Shown here: positions 31,904-35,978 of the stretch, piece after piece
Layout: every line of letters starts with the position of its first letter
Position numbering within the stretch: the first letter of the stretch is position 1
Source: Marinibacterium sp.
GTDB lineage: Bacteria > Pseudomonadota > Alphaproteobacteria > Rhodobacterales > Rhodobacteraceae
Direction: 5' to 3'
NCBI GenBank assembly: GCA_025800215.1
Contig: JAOXSC010000161.1
Location: forward strand, 1 to 35,978
Length of the DNA: 35,978 bases
The notes under the pieces: generated by a model
What the model saw: the letters and a program-made list of their open reading frames with translations, nothing else
Databases searched by the model: none
What the model was told of the DNA's origin: nothing
Translations under genes and position numbers: made by a program

Positions 31904-32431
31904 TCAGAACGGGATTTCGTCATCCATGTCGCGCGACGACGGTGCGTTCGACGACCCGCCGCCGCCCCCGCCGAACCGGTCATCCTGCGGGCCGCTGTCA
32001 TAGCCATAGCCACCGCCGCCACCTTGCTGGCCACCGCCATAGCCGCCACCGCCGCCCATGCCGCCGCCGCCACCTTCGCCACGGCCATCAAGCATGGTCA
32101 GGGTCGAGGTGTAGGGGCGCAGAACGACTTCGGTCGAATAGCGGTCCTGACCGCTCTGATCCTGCCATTTGCGGGTTTCAAGCTGCCCTTCAAGATACAC
32201 CTTGGAGCCCTTGCGCAGATACTGTTCGGCCACGCGCGCCAGCGGCTCGGAAAAGATGGCCACCGAATGCCATTCGGTCCGCTCGCGCCGTTCGCCGGTG
32301 TTACGGTCCTTCCAGGTTTCGGATGTGGCAATGCGCAGGTTGCAGACCTTGCCGCCATTCTGAAAGGTGCGCACCTCGGGGTCGCGGCCAAGATTGCCGA
32401 TGAGAATGACTTTGTTTACCGAACCGGCCAT
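31904..32431 (-). CDS. ssb: Single-stranded DNA-binding protein
   Basis: 175 aa from the ATG at 32431 ([20 protein letters not shown]), the standard start, preceded by AAGGA; an upstream extension is rejected. The OB-fold covers about 1-110 with [19 protein letters not shown] and [19 protein letters not shown] Gly-rich, disordered linker (repeats of GGGGYGG type, about 120-160) leads to the acidic tip DMDDEIPF that recruits replication and repair partners. I looked for an SOS box of GTTC-N7-GTTC type upstream and saw none. Confidence 0.97.
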   Translation of the reverse strand: MAGSVNKVILIGNLGRDPEVRTFQNGGKVCNLRIATSETWKDRNTGERRERTEWHSVAIFSEPLARVAEQYLRKGSKVYLEGQLETRKWQDQSGQDRYSTEVVLRPYTSTLTMLDGRGEGGGGGMGGGGGYGGGQQGGGGGYGYDSGPQDDRFGGGGGGSSNAPSSRDMDDEIPF

Positions 32432-32643
32432 AAGCGATGCGTCCTTCGTGCCCGTGTTGTGATTGATGGCGTGCGCCCGAATCTGCGCGCCGCTGTCTGC
32501 CGACACTATCGTTCCTCAGCGACAGTTGAAACATGGTTAACCGGAATTGATCGGATCGGCGCGTCATGCGATGTCGCGGGCGCTGGAAATTTGCGGCAAA
32601 CCCGGTATAGTCGCGCCAGAAAAAACGGCAAAGCAGGCAAGAG
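32432..32643. other. Divergent gap between ssb and the transglycosylase gene
   Basis: 212 bp. It is moderately AT-rich at 32510-32550 and 32615-32640. It must contain promoters for both genes, but I cannot name convincing boxes. No tRNA, strong hairpin or LexA-type box was found. Confidence 0.4.
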
Positions 32644-33231
32644 ATGAAGCGTTTTGTGCTGGGCAGTGCGGTGTGCCTGTCGGTTCTGGCGGGTGGTCAG
32701 GCCGGGGCGGATCTGTTTTCTTCAAAGAACCGGGCGGCGCTGTTCAGCTCGCAGACCCGGCTGCTCGATACCCGTGGGGCCAGCCAGTACGAACATTCCA
32801 CGCGGCTCAAGCCCGAAACCATCCGCAAGGAATCGAACTGGCGCACGCCGGCCTATGTGGGCAAGTATCGCGGAGAATTCCTGCACATGGCCAAGGCGGC
32901 GGCGCGCAAGCATGGCGTGCCCGAAGACCTGTTTGCCCGGCTGGTGCAGCAGGAAAGCAACTGGAACCCGCGCGCCAAATCGCACAAGGGCGCCATTGGC
33001 CTGGCGCAGCTGATGCCGGGCACGGCCAAGCTGTTGCGGGTGGACCCCTGGGATCCCAAGCAGAATCTGGAAGGCGGCGCCAAGTACCTTGCCCGGCAAT
33101 ACCGCGAATTCGGATCCTGGCGTCTGGCGCTGGCGGCGTATAACGCGGGCCCCGGCGCGGTCAAGAAACATGGCGGAATCCCACCATACCGCGAGACCAA
33201 GAACTACGTGCGCAAGATCTGGGGCAGCTGA
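32644..33231 (+). CDS. Lytic transglycosylase (SLT domain)
   Basis: 195 aa exported to the periplasm; the signal peptide is about residues 1-22 (ending GGQAGA). The SLT domain (about 85-190) has the catalytic Glu104 in [14 protein letters not shown], the [16 protein letters not shown] motif and [19 protein letters not shown], all family 1 signatures. It cleaves the MurNAc-GlcNAc bond of peptidoglycan to 1,6-anhydro products. The small size and lack of extra domains suggest a role in local wall opening or recycling. A CAGGCAAGAG ribosome site precedes the ATG. Confidence 0.94.
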   Translation: MKRFVLGSAVCLSVLAGGQAGADLFSSKNRAALFSSQTRLLDTRGASQYEHSTRLKPETIRKESNWRTPAYVGKYRGEFLHMAKAAARKHGVPEDLFARLVQQESNWNPRAKSHKGAIGLAQLMPGTAKLLRVDPWDPKQNLEGGAKYLARQYREFGSWRLALAAYNAGPGAVKKHGGIPPYRETKNYVRKIWGS

Positions 33232-33245
33232 CGCGGCCCCTGGGC

Positions 33246-33632
33246 TCAGGCGGCGCCTTGGGGGTTGCTCAGGTCCTGCGCCAGCATGATCTGGTTCCCA
33301 TCGGGATCACGCAGACGGGCCAGGGCAACCATCCCTTCGATGACCTCGCTTGGCCCGTCAAAGGCGACCCCGGCCGCTTCGAGCGCTGCACGTGATGCCG
33401 CAAGATCTCCGACCCCGAAGACAGGAACGGCGCCGTCGGCCCCTGGCGCGGCATGCGCGTTCAGACCCAGCGTCACGCCGGGGACACGCGTCTGCATCTC
33501 GCTCCAGCCTGCGTCATCCATGTGGTAAAGCAGCTCGAACCCCAGCATGTCGTGATACCACGCCGCACTGGCATGGCGGTCCCGCACGCCAAGCGCCAGC
33601 GTCAGTGAGCTATCTAGTGCAATCCGCGCCAT
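33246..33632 (-). CDS. VOC (glyoxalase/bleomycin-resistance) family protein
   Basis: 128 aa from the ATG at 33632 (MARIALDSSLTLALGVRDRH), supported by GGAAAGG upstream; a longer frame is open to 33695. The pattern L-x-V-x-D-x-x-A-S-A-A-W-Y-x-x-x-L-G-F-E and the C-terminal RLRDPDGNQIMLAQ, with Asp-Pro-Asp-Gly-Asn, is the VOC superfamily fold. The usual His metal ligand near the start may be H20, while the last ligand position (M in IMLAQ, often E/Y) is altered, so enzymatic activity is uncertain. It is convergent with the transglycosylase gene, 14 bp apart. Confidence 0.87.
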   Translation of the reverse strand: MARIALDSSLTLALGVRDRHASAAWYHDMLGFELLYHMDDAGWSEMQTRVPGVTLGLNAHAAPGADGAVPVFGVGDLAASRAALEAAGVAFDGPSEVIEGMVALARLRDPDGNQIMLAQDLSNPQGAA

Positions 33633-33723
33633 GGCCCGACCCTTTCCATAGAAACCTTGGCTAAAAGGGTCGGCCAGAGAGGCTGGTCCTGTCAAGCCCG
33701 GGGGCCCGACCCTATCTGCCCGA

Positions 33724-35808
33724 CTATTCGGCGGCGATCTTGATCACCGGTTCCATTTCATCCAGCGTGACATCGTCCAGATGGCATTTCACCTGATGCC
33801 CGCCTTCGAGCACGCGGACCGGGGGCACCTCTTTTTCGCACAAGCCACTGGTCACCTTGGATTTCCAGCGACAACGGGTCTGGAACGGGCAGCCCGGCGG
33901 CGGGTTCATCGCCGACGGAATGTCGCCTTCCAGAACGATATGCTGCTTTTCAACCGAGGTATCGGCAATCGGCACCGCGCTCAGCAACGCTTCGGTATAG
34001 GGGTGGTAGGGCGGGGCAAAGACCTGTTCGGTGGTGCCCAGCTCGACCACATGGCCCAGATACATCACCATCACCCGGTCGCTGAGATAGCGCACGATCG
34101 ACAGGTCGTGGCTGATGAACAGCAGCGTGGTCTTTTCCTCGCGCTGGATTTCCATCAGCAGATCGGTCACCGCCGCCTGCACCGACACATCCAGCGCCGA
34201 CACCGGTTCATCGGCCACCACGATCCGCGCGCCGCCCGCAAAGGCGCGCGCGATGCCGACTCGCTGCTTCTGCCCACCCGACAGCTGGCGCGGCATACGT
34301 TCGGCAAAGGCACGCGGCAGTTTCACCAGATCCAGCAGCTCGAGCATGCGCTGCCGCCGGGCCGCGTCGCTGTCGCCGATGCCAAAGATCTCAAGCGCGC
34401 GCATGATCTGACGCCCGACGCTCATGGACGGGTTGAGCGTGTCGAACGGGTTCTGGAACACCATCTGAACCTCGCTCACGGTCTTGGTGTCGCGGCGTTC
34501 GATGGGCACGGATTCGATGTTGCGATTGTCCAGCAGGATCTGCCCGTCGGTCGCCGTTTCCAGCCCCATCAGCACCTTGGCAAAGGTGGATTTGCCACAG
34601 CCCGATTCCCCCACGATGGCCAGCGTTTCGGATTCGCGCGCCTCAAATGACAGCGTCTCGTTGGCCTTGACCACCTTCTTGTCGCCACCCCCGAACAGCG
34701 CATTGGCCGCGACCTCGTAGTACTTCTTGAGGTTGTCCATCTTCAGAACAACATTACCCACTTCGGCCTTCTGCTTCTGCTCGCCCAGCGTGATCGGCGC
34801 GGCCCAGTCGATCTCCTGGAATTTCAGACAGCGCGAGCTGTGGCGATCGCCGCCCGGAACCTCGGCCATCGGGATGGCATCGCCATTGCAGCGCCCGTCT
34901 TCGAAATAATCGCAGCGCGGGCCGAAATTGCAGCCCGGCGGGCGCTCATGCGGCAGCGGGAAGTTGCCCGGAATGGCCACCAGAGGGCGGCTGTTCTTAT
35001 CCGCACCGGGCAGCGGGATCGACCGGAACAGCGCCTGCGTGTAGGGGTGCTGCATCTTGTCGAACACATCCTTGATCGACCCGGTTTCCACCGCCTCGCC
35101 CGAATACATCACGCAGAGCCGGTCACAGGTTTCCAGCACCAGCCCCAGATTGTGGCTGATGAACAGCATCGAGGTGCCGTATTTCTTGCCCAGATCCTTG
35201 ACCAGCTCCACAACGGCAGCCTCGACCGTCACGTCAAGCGCGGTCGTGGGCTCGTCCAGGATCAGCAGCGCGGGCTTCGACATCAGCGCCATGGCGATCA
35301 CGATGCGCTGCTGCTGGCCGCCCGACAGCTGATGCGGAAAGGAGTTGAGCATGCGTTCGGGATCGGGCAGGCGCACATCCGTGACCACTTCGAGCGCGCG
35401 TTTATACGCCTCGTCGGCGCTGACGCCTTCGTGGATCATCGGCACTTCCATCAGTTGCTTGCCGATCTTCATCGCCGGGTTCAGCGAGGCCATCGGCTCC
35501 TGATAGATCATGGCGATCTCGTTGCCGCGCACATCGCGCAGCTCGTCAGGGCTGAGCGTTGACAGGTCGCGGCCCTTGAATTTGATCGAGCCGCCGACGA
35601 TCCGGCCATTCTTGCCCAGATCCTGCATCACACCCAGCGCCACGGTGGATTTGCCACAGCCTGATTCCCCCACGAGGCCGACCGCCTCGCCCGGTTCCAC
35701 CGTGACCGAAAAATCCATCACCGCCGGGATCTCTCTCAGTCGAGTGAAAAAGGAGATAGAGAGCTTGTCGATCTCCAGGATCGGCCCGTCATAGTCCCAT
35801 TTTGCCAT
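33724..35808 (-). CDS. Fused dipeptide/oligopeptide ABC transporter ATPase (DppD-DppF type)
   Basis: 694 aa holding two complete ATPase units, which in E. coli Dpp are separate proteins. Unit 1 (about 8-335) has Walker A GESGCGKSTVA, signature HQLSGGQQQRIVIAMAL, Walker B LLILDEPTTALDVT and a Cys-rich oligopeptide-transporter C-terminal region (PPGCNFGPRCDYF, then CNG). Unit 2 (about 360-690) has GESGCGKSTFA, LSGGQKQRVGIARAF, IVVADEPVSALDVS and CPFQTRCRWKS. The Cys clusters may bind an Fe-S centre, as proposed for DppD/OppF. It is encoded after a DppC-type permease gene (end at 35896). Substrates are probably peptides or other small solutes. Confidence 0.95.
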   Translation of the reverse strand: MAKWDYDGPILEIDKLSISFFTRLREIPAVMDFSVTVEPGEAVGLVGESGCGKSTVALGVMQDLGKNGRIVGGSIKFKGRDLSTLSPDELRDVRGNEIAMIYQEPMASLNPAMKIGKQLMEVPMIHEGVSADEAYKRALEVVTDVRLPDPERMLNSFPHQLSGGQQQRIVIAMALMSKPALLILDEPTTALDVTVEAAVVELVKDLGKKYGTSMLFISHNLGLVLETCDRLCVMYSGEAVETGSIKDVFDKMQHPYTQALFRSIPLPGADKNSRPLVAIPGNFPLPHERPPGCNFGPRCDYFEDGRCNGDAIPMAEVPGGDRHSSRCLKFQEIDWAAPITLGEQKQKAEVGNVVLKMDNLKKYYEVAANALFGGGDKKVVKANETLSFEARESETLAIVGESGCGKSTFAKVLMGLETATDGQILLDNRNIESVPIERRDTKTVSEVQMVFQNPFDTLNPSMSVGRQIMRALEIFGIGDSDAARRQRMLELLDLVKLPRAFAERMPRQLSGGQKQRVGIARAFAGGARIVVADEPVSALDVSVQAAVTDLLMEIQREEKTTLLFISHDLSIVRYLSDRVMVMYLGHVVELGTTEQVFAPPYHPYTEALLSAVPIADTSVEKQHIVLEGDIPSAMNPPPGCPFQTRCRWKSKVTSGLCEKEVPPVRVLEGGHQVKCHLDDVTLDEMEPVIKIAAE

Positions 35809-35861
35809 CTCGTTTCGTCCTCTCCGTCGGGCGCATGTCGCGCCTTTATGTTCTTGTCAGA

Positions 35862-35885
35862 TGAGGGCGCACGGGGGCGCCCTCA
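35862..35885 (-). other. Intra-operon hairpin between permease and ATPase genes
   Basis: TGAGGGCGC (35862-35870) and GCGCCCTCA (35877-35885) form a perfect 9-bp stem with a 6-nt loop, 10 bp after the permease stop and about 53 bp before the ATPase start. There is no T-tract, so mRNA stabilisation or partial attenuation is more likely than full termination. Confidence 0.5.
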
Positions 35886-35895
35886 CGATATGGCA

Positions 35896-35978
35896 TCAGT
35901 CTTTGAGGCTCTCTTCGCGCAGGCCATCGGCCAGCAGGTTCAGACCCAGAACCAGCGTCAGCAGCGCAATCGCCGGAG
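35896..35978 (-). CDS. DppC-type ABC permease, C-terminal end (partial)
   Basis: The frame ends with TGA at 35898-35896. The visible C-terminus reads PAIALLTLVLGLNLLADGLR and then EESLKD. It matches the last membrane helix and tail of DppC/OppC permeases, where an (F)PG-x-A-I-x-L-T-V-L-x-x-N-L-L-G-D-G-L-R motif is general. The gene continues beyond the window. It is the permease partner of the fused ATPase. Confidence 0.8.
   Translation of the reverse strand, partial: PAIALLTLVLGLNLLADGLREESLKD

Noticed and set aside
32432-32560. SOS (LexA) box before ssb
   Set aside because: The nearest match is GTTC-N10-GTTG at 32513, with wrong spacing and a wrong last base for the alphaproteobacterial GTTC-N7-GTTC box.
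1-35978. Mobile elements, CRISPR arrays, prophage genes or a defence island
   Set aside because: No transposase, repeat-spacer pattern, phage structural gene or known defence domain was seen. XerD is the chromosomal recombinase, and gene content and composition are uniform apart from a few AT-rich promoter gaps.

Overview
The window is chromosomal DNA of high GC content from an alphaproteobacterium, most likely a marine Rhodobacterales (Roseobacter-type) species. Supporting signs are the clpP-clpX neighbourhood, the block of NDUFA12-like gene, mlaD, DUF2155 gene, aat, accC and accB, a GapR (DUF2312) gene, a short-chain acyl-CoA (ScfR/PccR-type) regulator, a dimethylglycine-dehydrogenase-like GcvT oxidoreductase and a Liv-type transporter beside an acyl-CoA ligase. 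There is no insertion sequence, prophage, CRISPR array or rRNA. Coding density is very high, no gap without a gene exceeds about 230 bp, and many genes overlap by 4 bp or abut.

Layout. 1-3161 (+): end of clpP, terminator, clpX, a RidA-family gene lacking the catalytic Arg, an NDUFA12-like complex I accessory subunit, mlaD and a DUF2155 exported protein. 3125-5669 (-): accB, accC and aat, with the aat end overlapping the DUF2155 gene tail to tail. 5849-7751 (+): an AMP-forming acyl-CoA ligase and an EthD-family protein. 7793-13040 (-): a complete ABC importer of the branched-chain-amino-acid/urea/carboxylate class (Tat-exported binding protein, livH, livM, livG, livF). 13270-19290 (+): an ScfR-type regulator, a stand-alone receiver, a small membrane protein, a transporter-like (SSS-STAC) sensor histidine kinase and a FliM/FliN (SpoA) family protein. 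19300-20564: a TIGR01244/DUF442 protein, a small membrane protein, gapR and tRNA-Thr(TGT). 20644-23651 (-): a MocA-like nucleotidyltransferase overlapping the GcvT-type oxidoreductase. 23808-24053 (+): a tiny secreted Cys-rich protein. 24117-28221 (-): a CorC/CNNM-type transporter, xerD, a 530-aa exported protein and a 49-aa membrane protein, the last three overlapping. 28316-30033 (+): aroK-aroB. 30116-31384 (+): a secreted RNase T2 with a duplicated N-terminal module. 31392-33632: an exported protein, ssb, a lytic transglycosylase and a VOC protein. 33724-35978 (-): a fused DppD-DppF-type ATPase and the end of a DppC-type permease.

How the genes may work together. Much of the window is housekeeping: proteolysis, fatty-acid synthesis, the shikimate pathway, recombination and cell wall. 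The most interesting stretch is about 5.8-19.3 kb. There a CoA ligase, an EthD protein, a full ABC importer, an acyl-CoA-type regulator with repeated TTTGC boxes in the divergent promoter, and a transporter-like sensor kinase with a DNA-binding-free receiver lie side by side. This looks like an uptake, activation and sensing island for an unidentified carboxylate. A FliM/FliN-family gene next to the solo receiver raises the untested possibility of an output to the flagellar motor. Other notable items are a perfect 22-bp palindromic repeat placed on both sides of livF, the duplicated module in the RNase T2, and the Cys-rich peptide with an internal repeat.
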